NCBI RefSeq assembly: GCF_003665095.1
Contig: NZ_RCHV01000002.1
Coordinates: 5,274,501-5,338,500 of the forward strand
Length of the DNA: 64,000 nt
Source: Streptomyces sp. Z26
Lineage (GTDB): Bacteria > Actinomycetota > Actinomycetes > Streptomycetales > Streptomycetaceae
Direction: 5' to 3'
Shown: in pieces, positions 35,928 to 44,037 of the stretch
Position numbering within the stretch: the stretch's first letter is position 1
Layout: every line of letters begins with the position of its first letter
The notes under the pieces: generated by a model
What the model saw: only the letters and a program-made list of their open reading frames with translations
What the model was told of the DNA's origin: nothing
Databases searched by the model: none
Made by a program: the position numbers and the translations under genes

Positions 35928-37767
35928 GCACTCCGGCGGGTGCCGCCGGGGCGGGCCCGTGCCCGCCTTCGGTGGGGCCCCCGGCCCGCGCCGCGTCCCC
36001 GGCCGCGCCTCCCTCCGCGCGTGGCTCCGGGCGGAGGGCGTCGGGCAGCACGACGGTGAAGGCGGCGCCGCCGCCCGCCGCCTCACCGACCCGCGCGCTG
36101 CCCCCGTGCCGCTCCGCCAGCCGCCGTACGAGCGCCAGCCCGAGGCCGCGTTTGCCGTGCGCGGGCGGGGGCTTGGTGGACCACCCCGCGGCGAAGACCA
36201 GCTCGCGCTTCTCGTACGGGACGCCGGGTCCGCTGTCGCACACCCGCAGCCGTAGCCCGGTGCCGTCCCCGCCGGTCGGGCGGTCCGCCGCGTCCACGGG
36301 ATCGGCCCCCGCCGGGTCCGGGCGGTCGGGGGACTCCGTACCGTCCAGGGGGCACAGTTCCAGCTCCACGCGCGCGTCCGGCGTACCGGCCGCCGCGTCC
36401 AGCGCGTTGTCGACGAGGTTGCCGACGACGGTGACGAGTTCGCGCGGGTCGACGAGCCGGTCGGGCAGCCGCGTGCCGGGCGCGACGGTCAGCGCCACGC
36501 CCCGCTCCGCGGCCACGGTCGCCTTGCCGACGAGCAGCGCGGCGACCAGCGGGTCGCGTACCCGCCCGGTGATCTGCTCGGCGGTGGCCCGGTGCACGCC
36601 GACGGCGTCGGAGACGTAGTCCACGGCGTCCTCGTAGAGGCCGAGTTCGAGCAGGCCGAGCAGCACGTGCAGCCGGTTGGCGTGCTCGTGGTCCTGGGCG
36701 CGGAGGGCGTCGATCAGGCCGTGCGAGCTGTCCAACTCGCGGCCCAGCAGCTCCAGTTCGGTGCGGTCGCGGAGGGTGGCTACGGCGCCGCCGTCGTCGG
36801 TGGGCATGCGGTTGGCGACGAGCACCCGGCTGCCGCGTACGGTCAGCAGGTCCGCGCCGGTGACCCGGCCCGCGAGCACCTCGGTCGTACGGCCGGGGCC
36901 GAGCGCCTCCTCCAGGGGGCGGCCGGTGTCGTCGGGCCGGAGGTCGAGGAGGCGCTGCGCCTCGTCGTTGATCAGGCGGATGCGTTCCTTCCGGTCGAGG
37001 GCGACGACCCCCTCGCGGATGCCGTGCAGCATCGCCTCGCGCTCGGACAGCAGCGCGGAGATGTCGGAGAACGCCAGGTCGTGGGTCTGCCTCTGGAGCC
37101 GCCGGGACACCAGCAGCGCGGCCAGCGCGCCGACGCCGAGGGCGCCCCCGGCGTACGCCAGCAGCTCGGGTACGGCGGCGAGGAGCCGGTCGTGCACCCC
37201 CTCGTAGTCGATGCCGACGGAGACGGCGCCGACGACCCGGCCCCGGCCGTCGCGCAGCGGCACCTTGCCGCGCGCGGAACGGCCCAGCGTGCCCACGTCG
37301 ATGTGCTCCACCTCGTGTCCGGCGAGGGCGGGGCCGGGGTCGGTGGAGACGCGTTCACCGATGCGCGCGGTGGTGGGGTGCGACCAGCGGACGCCCCGGG
37401 CGTCCAGCACGACGACGTAGCTCGCTCCGGACGCGGCCCGCACCCGCTGCGCGCGCCGTTGCACGGGCCCGTCCGGGTCGGGGCCGTCCCGGTCGGTGAG
37501 CAGGTCGGCCAGACCGGGCTGGACGGCGGTGGACTGGGCGATCGCCAGCGCGCGCTGGGTGGCGCGGTTGTCGAACTCGGCGCTGAGCGGCGCCAGGAAC
37601 AGCCCGGTGGCGAGGGCGGTGACGCCGGTGACGATGGCCAGCTGCATCAGCAGCACCTGCGAGAAGACCCGTTTCGGCCAGCCGAGGCGCAGGCGCAGCG
37701 GCCGGTGCGCGGGTGGGCGGGGGTGGGGCCGGGGCCGGTGCGGGGGCCGTATGTCCGTTCCGTTCAC
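35905..37767 (-). CDS. DcuS/CitA-type sensor histidine kinase, apparently orphan
   Basis: 620 residues. The N-terminal membrane helix is VLLMQLAIVTGVTALATGLFLAP. A periplasmic sensor domain of about 140 residues (ASGASYVVVLDARGVRWSHP) binds carboxylates in relatives. A second helix, a PAS domain (EGVVALDRKERIRLINDEAQRLL) and the SpoB-like H box QDHEHANRLHVLLGLLELG follow, then HATPase_c (VVGNLVDNALDAA, RGLGLALVRRLAERHGG). A Pro/Asp-rich insert of about 30 residues interrupts the ATPase domain. The usual CitB-type response regulator is not adjacent. Convergence with an ActP-like symporter suggests carboxylate sensing. Confidence 0.9.
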   Translation of the reverse strand: MNGTDIRPPHRPRPHPRPPAHRPLRLRLGWPKRVFSQVLLMQLAIVTGVTALATGLFLAPLSAEFDNRATQRALAIAQSTAVQPGLADLLTDRDGPDPDGPVQRRAQRVRAASGASYVVVLDARGVRWSHPTTARIGERVSTDPGPALAGHEVEHIDVGTLGRSARGKVPLRDGRGRVVGAVSVGIDYEGVHDRLLAAVPELLAYAGGALGVGALAALLVSRRLQRQTHDLAFSDISALLSEREAMLHGIREGVVALDRKERIRLINDEAQRLLDLRPDDTGRPLEEALGPGRTTEVLAGRVTGADLLTVRGSRVLVANRMPTDDGGAVATLRDRTELELLGRELDSSHGLIDALRAQDHEHANRLHVLLGLLELGLYEDAVDYVSDAVGVHRATAEQITGRVRDPLVAALLVGKATVAAERGVALTVAPGTRLPDRLVDPRELVTVVGNLVDNALDAAAGTPDARVELELCPLDGTESPDRPDPAGADPVDAADRPTGGDGTGLRLRVCDSGPGVPYEKRELVFAAGWSTKPPPAHGKRGLGLALVRRLAERHGGSARVGEAAGGGAAFTVVLPDALRPEPRAEGGAAGDAARAGGPTEGGHGPAPAAPAGVPTRRPRP

Positions 37768-37860
37768 GTGCGGACCGTAGCCCGTGCGCGGGCCGGAGGG
37801 GGATGCCCGTACGGTGGGATGTGGGCGATCTCGCTGGTCCCGGGCCTCTCCGTAAGCGAT

Positions 37861-37888
37861 TTGCGTGTCTTGCGCTAATCTTGCGTGT
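37861..37888 (+). promoter_or_regulatory. lacI promoter with TTGCG repeats
   Basis: Three TTGCG words (37861, 37870, 37881) surround a -10-like TAATCT (37876-37881), eight bases before the lacI ATG. The transcript is probably leaderless. Because similar TTGC words occur upstream of the sugar-import operon, these may be LacI half-sites and the gene autoregulated. Confidence 0.5.
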
Positions 37889-38914
37889 ATGACACGACGA
37901 CTTGCTCAGGTGGCTCAGAAGGTGGGCGTCAGCGAGGCCACGGTCAGCCGGGTGCTCAACGGTAAGCCGGGTGTCTCGGACGCCACCCGGCAGGCCGTCC
38001 TCACCGCCCTGGACGTCCTCGGCTACGAGCGCCCCACGCAGCTGCGCGGCGAACGGGGACGACTCGTCGGCCTCGTCCTCCCCGAGCTCCAGAACCCGAT
38101 CTTCCCGGCCTTCGCCGAGGCCGTGGGTGGCGCGCTCGCGCAGCAGGGGCTGACCCCGGTGCTGTGCACGCAGACGCCCGGCGGCATCCAGGAGACCGAC
38201 TACATCGACCTCCTGCTCCAGCAGCAGGTCTCCGGGGTGATCTTCGCGGGCGGGCTCTACGCCCAGGCCGACGCCCCCCACGACCACTACCAACTGCTGG
38301 CGGACCGGCGGCTGCCGGTTGTCCTGATCAACGCGGCCATCGCCAAGCTCGACTTCCCGTGCGTCTCCTGCGACGACGCGAGTGCCGTGGAGCAGGCGTG
38401 GCGGCACCTGGCGTCGCTCGGCCACGAGCGGATCGGCATGGTGCTCGGCCCCGCCGACCACGTGCCGTCCCGCCGCAAGCTCGACGCGGCGCGGGCCGCC
38501 GCGCGCGCGGGGGGCGGCGAGCTGCCGGACGAGTACGTGGCGCGCGCGATGTACTCGCTGGAGGGCGGCCAGGCCGCCACCACCCGCCTGCTGGACCGCG
38601 GGGTCACCGGGGTGATCTGCGCCAGCGACCCGATCGCGCTGGGCGCGGTGCGGGCGGCGCGGCGGCGCGGGCTGGACGTGCCGGGTGACCTGTCGGTGAT
38701 CGGTTACGACGACTCGGCGCTGATGACGTGCGTCGACCCGCCGCTGAGCACCGTACGGCAGCCGATCGAGGCCATGGGTCGCGCGGCGGTGGACCTGCTG
38801 ACCGCGCAGATCGCCGGGCGCGAGGTGGCGCGGGACGAGCTCCTGTTCGAGCCGGAGCTGGTCGTACGGGCGTCCACCGGGCCCGTCGCGTCGGGTGGTG
38901 GGGTCGCGGGCTGA
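37889..38914 (+). CDS. LacI-family sugar regulator
   Basis: A 341-residue repressor. The N-terminal helix-turn-helix (TRRLAQVAQKVGVSEATVSRVLNGKPGVSDATR) and hinge helix lead to a periplasmic-binding-protein-like sugar domain (LVGLVLPELQNPIFPAFAEAVGGAL; VSCDDASAVEQAWRHLASLGHERIG). The ATG at 37889 is chosen because the upstream codons have no ribosome binding site and overlap the promoter. It lies directly upstream of, and in line with, an ABC sugar importer and GH13 enzyme, which it presumably represses until an alpha-glucoside-like inducer binds. Confidence 0.93.
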   Translation: MTRRLAQVAQKVGVSEATVSRVLNGKPGVSDATRQAVLTALDVLGYERPTQLRGERGRLVGLVLPELQNPIFPAFAEAVGGALAQQGLTPVLCTQTPGGIQETDYIDLLLQQQVSGVIFAGGLYAQADAPHDHYQLLADRRLPVVLINAAIAKLDFPCVSCDDASAVEQAWRHLASLGHERIGMVLGPADHVPSRRKLDAARAAARAGGGELPDEYVARAMYSLEGGQAATTRLLDRGVTGVICASDPIALGAVRAARRRGLDVPGDLSVIGYDDSALMTCVDPPLSTVRQPIEAMGRAAVDLLTAQIAGREVARDELLFEPELVVRASTGPVASGGGVAG

Positions 38915-38984
38915 GGCGGACGCACGGGGTGGCCCGGGGGCCGGGGCGGGGAGGTGCATCACCTGCGACGTAGCTGTCGAAATT

Positions 38985-39010
38985 TTGCAGCTTGCGTTCG
39001 AGATATTGCG
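38985..39010 (+). promoter_or_regulatory. TTGC repeat cluster before the sugar ABC operon
   Basis: TTGCA (38985), TTGCG (38992) and TTGCG (39006) lie in the A/T-rich patch 90-115 bp before the binding-protein gene. They resemble the words in the lacI promoter and the TTGC/GCAA half-sites of Streptomyces maltose-type LacI operators. They are a likely operator region. Confidence 0.5.
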
Positions 39011-39098
39011 CCTACGTGTCGACGGTGGTTGAGTGTGCGCCACGCCACAGCAGGGTGCCGTGGCTGCTCACCAGGCATGCCCACGAGGGGAACCACCC

Positions 39099-40466
39099 AT
39101 GAGACGCTCCGGGTCCCGCCGTATCCAGTCAGCGCTCACCGCCGCGCTCGCCGCCGCCCTCGTCCTCTCCGCCACCGCCGGGTGCGGCGCGGACGGAGAC
39201 GAGTCGTCCGACGGCCGGGTCCGGCTGGACGTCAACGGGCAGCCGCCCAGCAGCCAGCAGCACGAGCGGGCCCTCTTCGAGGCGGATGTGAAGGCGTTCG
39301 AGAAGGCCAACCCGGACATCGACCTGGTGCCGCACGAGGGCTTCATGGAGCCCGAGACGTTCCGGACCAAGCTGGCCGGGGGCAAGCTGGAGGACGTCTT
39401 CTACACGTACTTCACCGACCCGGCCGGGCTGATCGACAAGCGGCAGGTCGCGGACATCACCGACGCGGTGAAGGGGCTGCCGCACTACGGTGACCTCAAG
39501 CCGGAGCTGCTGAAGATCTACCAGGACGAAGAGGGCCGCCAGTTCGGCCTCCCCACCGCCAACTACTCGATGGGCCTCGTCTACAACCGGAAGCTGTTCG
39601 AGCGCGCCGGTCTCGACCCCGACGAGCCGCCCGCCAGCTGGGACGAGGTACGGGCCGCCGCGAAGCGGATCGCGGGCCTGGGCAAGGGGTACGTGGGCTA
39701 CGCCGACCTGTCGAAGAACAACCAGGGCGGCTGGCACTTCACCGCCGAGACGTACTCCCGCGGCGGCACCGTCGCGCGGCGCGACGGCGACGGCTGGAAG
39801 GCGTCGTTCGACGACGCGCACGGCCGGGACGTCCTCCGGACGCTGCACGACATGCGCTGGAAGGACGACTCCATGGGCAGCAAGCAGCTGCTGGCGGACG
39901 CCGACGCGCAGCGCCTGATGGGCGCCGGGAAGCTCGGCATGTACCTCGCCGCGGGTGACAACATCCCCATCGTCGTCAAGGAGTTCGACGGCCGTTACGA
40001 GGACTACGGTCTCGCGCCCGTGCCCGGCGGCCGGGGCACGCTGATCGGCGGCGAGGGCTACATGTTCAACGCCAAGGCGTCCCGGGAGCAGATCGAGGCC
40101 GGGGTGAAGTGGATCCACTGGCGCTTCCTCACCCCGTCCACCATCGAGCGCACCGCCGCGTGGCACCACGAGCGGAAGCTCCCCGTGGGCCTCCCCGTCG
40201 CCCCCACCGCCGACAACTGGAACGGCGCGACCCGGCGGGCCGTGGAGAAGATCAAGAAGGAGCACGCCAACGTCCCCGTGGACAACTACCGTGCGTTCAC
40301 CGACGCGAACGTACCCGGCGTCATCGAGCCCCCCGAGGCCCAGCAGGTCTACGCCGTCCTCGACAAGACCATGCAGGCGGTCCTCACCGAGGAGGACGCC
40401 GACATCCCCGGCCTGCTGGACAGGGCCGAGGACGAGGTCGACCGGATCTACGCGCGCGTCCGATGA
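39099..40466 (+). CDS. Sugar ABC transporter substrate-binding lipoprotein
   Basis: A 455-residue extracellular lipoprotein of the CUT1 family. The signal peptide ends in the lipobox A-T-A-G-C, giving lipidated Cys after cleavage. The mature part is a type 1 solute-binding fold (FEKANPDIDLVPHEGF; DIPGLLDRAEDEVDRIYARVR at the end). The ATG at 39099 follows GAGGGG. It is the first gene of a translationally coupled operon with two permeases and a GH13 enzyme. The neighbouring alpha-glucosidase suggests an alpha-glucoside or oligosaccharide substrate, by inference. Confidence 0.92.
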   Translation: MRRSGSRRIQSALTAALAAALVLSATAGCGADGDESSDGRVRLDVNGQPPSSQQHERALFEADVKAFEKANPDIDLVPHEGFMEPETFRTKLAGGKLEDVFYTYFTDPAGLIDKRQVADITDAVKGLPHYGDLKPELLKIYQDEEGRQFGLPTANYSMGLVYNRKLFERAGLDPDEPPASWDEVRAAAKRIAGLGKGYVGYADLSKNNQGGWHFTAETYSRGGTVARRDGDGWKASFDDAHGRDVLRTLHDMRWKDDSMGSKQLLADADAQRLMGAGKLGMYLAAGDNIPIVVKEFDGRYEDYGLAPVPGGRGTLIGGEGYMFNAKASREQIEAGVKWIHWRFLTPSTIERTAAWHHERKLPVGLPVAPTADNWNGATRRAVEKIKKEHANVPVDNYRAFTDANVPGVIEPPEAQQVYAVLDKTMQAVLTEEDADIPGLLDRAEDEVDRIYARVR

Positions 40467-41440
40467 GCGCCGCGACGGGCACCCCCGTGAAGTCGCCGCA
40501 CCCCCCGGCCGCCTCCACCGGGCCGCACGGACCGCACGACCCGGCGGAACGGGAACGGGCGCGGGCGCGGCGCCGCGCACGGCTCGCCGAGCACGTCACC
40601 GGGTACGGCTTCCTCTGCGCCGCGCTGATCGTCTTCGCGCTGTTCTCCTGGTATCCGATCGCGCGGAACGTGGCGCTGGCCTTCCAGGAGGTCAACTTCG
40701 CGACCGGGAACAGCTGGGTCGGTCTGGAGAACTTCCGGCGGCTGGCGGACGACCCGCTGACCGTCACCGCCTGGCGGAACTCCGCGCTGTTCACCCTCTA
40801 CGCCCTGCTGCTCGGCTACGCCGTCCCGTTCGTCACCGCGATCGTCGTCAACGAGTTCCGCCACGCCCGCGCGTACTTCCGCGTCCTCGTCTACCTGCCG
40901 GTGATGCTCCCGCCCGTGGTCGTCGCGCTGATGTGGAACTGGTTCTACGACCCCGGTCCCGGCCTGGCCAACGAGCTGCTGCGCACGCTGCACCTGCCGA
41001 CCTCCGCCTGGATCGACTCCGCCGACACCTCGCTCGTCTCCCTCGTCGTCGTCGCCACCTGGGCCAACATGGGCACCACCACGCTGATCTACCTGGCGGC
41101 GCTCCAGACCATCCCCGGCGAGCTGTACGAGGCGGCCGAGCTGGACGGCGCGAACCTGTGGCAGCGCGTACGGCACGTGACGATCCCGCAGACCCGCCTC
41201 GTGCTGCTGATCCTCATGCTGCTCCAGATCGTCGCCACGATGCAGGTGTTCACCGAGCCGTTCGTGATGACCGGCGGCGGACCCGACGACTCCACCGTCA
41301 CCGTGATGCTCCTGATCTACCGCCACGCCTTCGTCTACGACGACTTCGGCACCGCCAGCGCGCTCAGCCTCCTGCTGCTGATCGTCCTGGGCCTGTTCTC
41401 CGCCGCGTACCTGCGGCTCACCCGTACCCGCGAGACGTGA
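40463..41440 (+). CDS. Sugar ABC transporter permease (MalF-like)
   Basis: A 325-residue CUT1 permease with a charged N-terminal extension of about 40 residues and six membrane helices. The EAA loop that docks the ATPase is ELYEAAELDGANLWQRVRHVTIPQ. It starts at an ATG overlapping the binding-protein stop (ATGA). No ATPase gene is in the operon, so a shared MsiK-type ATPase is expected, as known for Streptomyces sugar importers. Confidence 0.93.
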   Translation: MSAATGTPVKSPHPPAASTGPHGPHDPAERERARARRRARLAEHVTGYGFLCAALIVFALFSWYPIARNVALAFQEVNFATGNSWVGLENFRRLADDPLTVTAWRNSALFTLYALLLGYAVPFVTAIVVNEFRHARAYFRVLVYLPVMLPPVVVALMWNWFYDPGPGLANELLRTLHLPTSAWIDSADTSLVSLVVVATWANMGTTTLIYLAALQTIPGELYEAAELDGANLWQRVRHVTIPQTRLVLLILMLLQIVATMQVFTEPFVMTGGGPDDSTVTVMLLIYRHAFVYDDFGTASALSLLLLIVLGLFSAAYLRLTRTRET

Positions 41441-41452
41441 GGAACGGACGCG

Positions 41453-42322
41453 ATGCGCACCCTGATCCGACCGGCCGTGCTCCGCACGCGGCGCGGCAGG
41501 ACCGTCTACTGGTCCGTCCTCGCGCTCGTCCTCCTCCTCTTCACCGCCGCCTTCGTCATCCCGCTGTACTGGATGGGGACCGGCGCGATGAAGAGCGCGC
41601 GGGAGGCGGCGCAGAGCCCGCCCACGTACGTGCCGCACGAGTGGCACCCCGGGAACTTCGCCGAGGCGTGGCAGGAACTCGACCTGACGCGCTACTTCCT
41701 GAACACCCTGCTCCTCGTCGGCGGCGCCTGGCTGTTCCAGCTCGCGGTGCAGATCCCCGCCGCGTACGCGCTGTCCAAGCTGCGCCCGCGCTACGGGAAC
41801 GTGGTGCTGGGGCTGATGCTCGTCACGCTGATGATGCCGGTGACGGCGCTGCTCGTGCCCGTCTACCTGACGGTCGTGGACGTGCCGCTGCTCGACCTCA
41901 ACCTGATCGACACCCCCTGGGCGGTCTGGCTGCCCGCCGGGGCCAACGCGTTCAACGTCTACATCCTGAAGAACTTCTTCGACCGCGTCCCCGACGAACT
42001 CCTCGACGCCGCCCGCATCGACGGCGCCGGGCCCGTCACCACCATGGTCCGCGTCGTGCTGCCGCTGTCCCGGCCGATCATCGCCGTCGTCTCCATCCTG
42101 TCCATCGTCACGGCCTGGAAGGACTTCGTCTGGCCGCTCGTGGTCCTCCCGGACCCGGCGCACCAGCCGATCAGCGTCTTCCTCCAACGCGTCGCCCCCG
42201 ACGTGCCGTTGAACATCCTCGTCGCCGGACTCGTCCTGGCCAGCGCCCCGTTGATCGCGCTGTTCCTCGTCTTCCAGCGGCAGATCCTGTCCGGCCTCAC
42301 CGCCGGCAGCCTGAAGGGCTGA
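41453..42322 (+). CDS. Sugar ABC transporter permease (MalG-like)
   Basis: A 289-residue second CUT1 permease with six membrane helices. The EAA loop is DELLDAARIDGAGPVTTMVRVVLPLSRP, and the C-terminus ends QILSGLTAGSLKG, typical for MalG-like subunits. It lies 12 bp after the first permease in the same operon and forms the heterodimeric channel with it. Confidence 0.93.
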   Translation: MRTLIRPAVLRTRRGRTVYWSVLALVLLLFTAAFVIPLYWMGTGAMKSAREAAQSPPTYVPHEWHPGNFAEAWQELDLTRYFLNTLLLVGGAWLFQLAVQIPAAYALSKLRPRYGNVVLGLMLVTLMMPVTALLVPVYLTVVDVPLLDLNLIDTPWAVWLPAGANAFNVYILKNFFDRVPDELLDAARIDGAGPVTTMVRVVLPLSRPIIAVVSILSIVTAWKDFVWPLVVLPDPAHQPISVFLQRVAPDVPLNILVAGLVLASAPLIALFLVFQRQILSGLTAGSLKG

Positions 42323-42361
42323 CCTCCGCACGCTCCCCGACGGTCCCTGAAAGGAACCCCT

Positions 42362-43966
42362 GTGCCCCTCTCCGGTGACGACTGGTGGCGCGACGCCGCC
42401 ATCTACCAGGTCTACGTGCGCAGCTTCGCCGACGCCGACGGCGACGGTACGGGCGACCTGGCGGGCGTCCGCGCGCGACTGCCGTACCTCGCCGAACTCG
42501 GCGTGGACGCCCTGTGGTTCAACCCCTGGTACCTCTCCCCGATGGCCGACGGCGGCTACGACGTGGCCGACTACCGCGCCGTCGACCCGGCGTTCGGCAG
42601 CCTCGACGAGGCGGAGAAGCTGATCTCCGAGGCCCGCGACCTGGGGCTGCGCACCCTGGTCGACATCGTGCCCAACCACGTCTCGGACCAGCACCCGTGG
42701 TTCCGGGCCGCGTTGGCCGACCCGGACGCGGCGGAGCGGGACCTCTTCCACTTCCGGCCCGGCCGGGGTCCGGACGGCGCCGAACCGCCGAACGGCTGGA
42801 CGTCCGAGTTCGGCGGCCCCGCCTGGACCCGTACGACCGACCCGGACGGGACGCCCGGCGACTGGTACCTGCACCTCTTCGCCGCCGGTCAGCCCGACCT
42901 CAACTGGGCGCGTGCGGAGGTGCGCGAGGAGCACGAGGACGTGCTCCGCTTCTGGTTCGCGCGGGGCGCGGCGGGCGTACGCGTCGACTCCGCCGCGCTG
43001 CTGTGCAAGGACCCCGCGCTGCCGGACCTGGTCGACGGGGCCCCGCACCCGTACGTCGACCGGGACGAGCTGCACGAGGTGTACCGCGGCTGGCGGGCCG
43101 TGGCCGACGAGTTCGGCGGCGTGCTCGTCGGCGAGCTGTGGCTGCCGGACACCGAGCGCTTCGTGCGCTACCTGCGGCCCGACGAGCTGCACACCGCGTT
43201 CAACTTCGACTTCCTCGCCTGCCCCTGGGACGCGGCCCGGCTCCGCGCGTCCGTCGACATGACGCTCGCCGCGCACGCGCCCGTCGGCGCCCCCGCCACC
43301 TGGGTGCTGTGCAACCACGACGTGACGCGCACCGTCACCCGCTACGGCCGCGCGGACACCGGCTTCGACTTCGCCGCCAAGCGCTTCGACACCCCCACCG
43401 ACCTGGCGCTCGGCACCCGGCGGGCCCGCGCGGCGGCCCTGCTGTCGCTGGCGCTGCCCGGCTCCGTGTACCTCTACCAGGGCGAGGAGTTGGGCCTCCC
43501 GGAGGCGGCGGTGCCACCGGACCGCATCGAGGACCCCATGCACTTCCGCTCCGGCGGCGTCGACCCCGGCCGGGACGGCTGCCGGGTGCCGCTGCCGTGG
43601 GACGGCGACGAGCGCCACTACGGCTTCGGGGAGGGCGCCGCGCCGTGGCTGCCGCAGCCCGCCGACTGGGCCCCGTACGCCGTGGCGCGCCAGGCGGGCG
43701 ACCCGGCGTCGACGCTGTCGCTGTACCGCGAGGCGCTGCGCGTACGGCGTACCGAACCGGGCTTCGCGGGCGGCGCGTTCCGCTGGCTGGACGCCCCCGA
43801 CGGGGTGCTGGCCTTCGCCCGGGGCGACGGGCTGACCTGCCTGGTCAACCTCACGGCCGACGCCGTCCGGCTGCCCGGCTCCGGTGAACTCCTCCTCGCC
43901 AGCGGCCCGTTGGACGAGGACGGCGGGCTGCCCGCCGACACGGCCGTCTGGCTGCGCGCCGGATGA
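42362..43966 (+). CDS. Glycoside hydrolase family 13, alpha-glucosidase type
   Basis: A 534-residue cytoplasmic enzyme that hydrolyses alpha-glucosidic bonds of imported oligosaccharides. The start W-W-R-D-A-A-I-Y-Q-V-Y-V-R-S-F is typical of oligo-1,6-glucosidase/alpha-glucosidase subfamilies. Catalytic residues are Asp209 (VRVDSAALL, nucleophile), Glu258 (VGELW, acid/base) and Asp320 (CNHD). There is no signal peptide, which fits intracellular action after the ABC importer. The GTG at 42362 follows AAAGGA, 39 bp after the permease gene. The exact linkage specificity cannot be read from sequence. Confidence 0.93.
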   Translation: MPLSGDDWWRDAAIYQVYVRSFADADGDGTGDLAGVRARLPYLAELGVDALWFNPWYLSPMADGGYDVADYRAVDPAFGSLDEAEKLISEARDLGLRTLVDIVPNHVSDQHPWFRAALADPDAAERDLFHFRPGRGPDGAEPPNGWTSEFGGPAWTRTTDPDGTPGDWYLHLFAAGQPDLNWARAEVREEHEDVLRFWFARGAAGVRVDSAALLCKDPALPDLVDGAPHPYVDRDELHEVYRGWRAVADEFGGVLVGELWLPDTERFVRYLRPDELHTAFNFDFLACPWDAARLRASVDMTLAAHAPVGAPATWVLCNHDVTRTVTRYGRADTGFDFAAKRFDTPTDLALGTRRARAAALLSLALPGSVYLYQGEELGLPEAAVPPDRIEDPMHFRSGGVDPGRDGCRVPLPWDGDERHYGFGEGAAPWLPQPADWAPYAVARQAGDPASTLSLYREALRVRRTEPGFAGGAFRWLDAPDGVLAFARGDGLTCLVNLTADAVRLPGSGELLLASGPLDEDGGLPADTAVWLRAG

Positions 43967-44037
43967 CCGGCCGGATCGGCCCACGACACGTGCACCACCA
44001 CCGCGTACACCGCGTACCGACGACGGAGAGGGATGCC

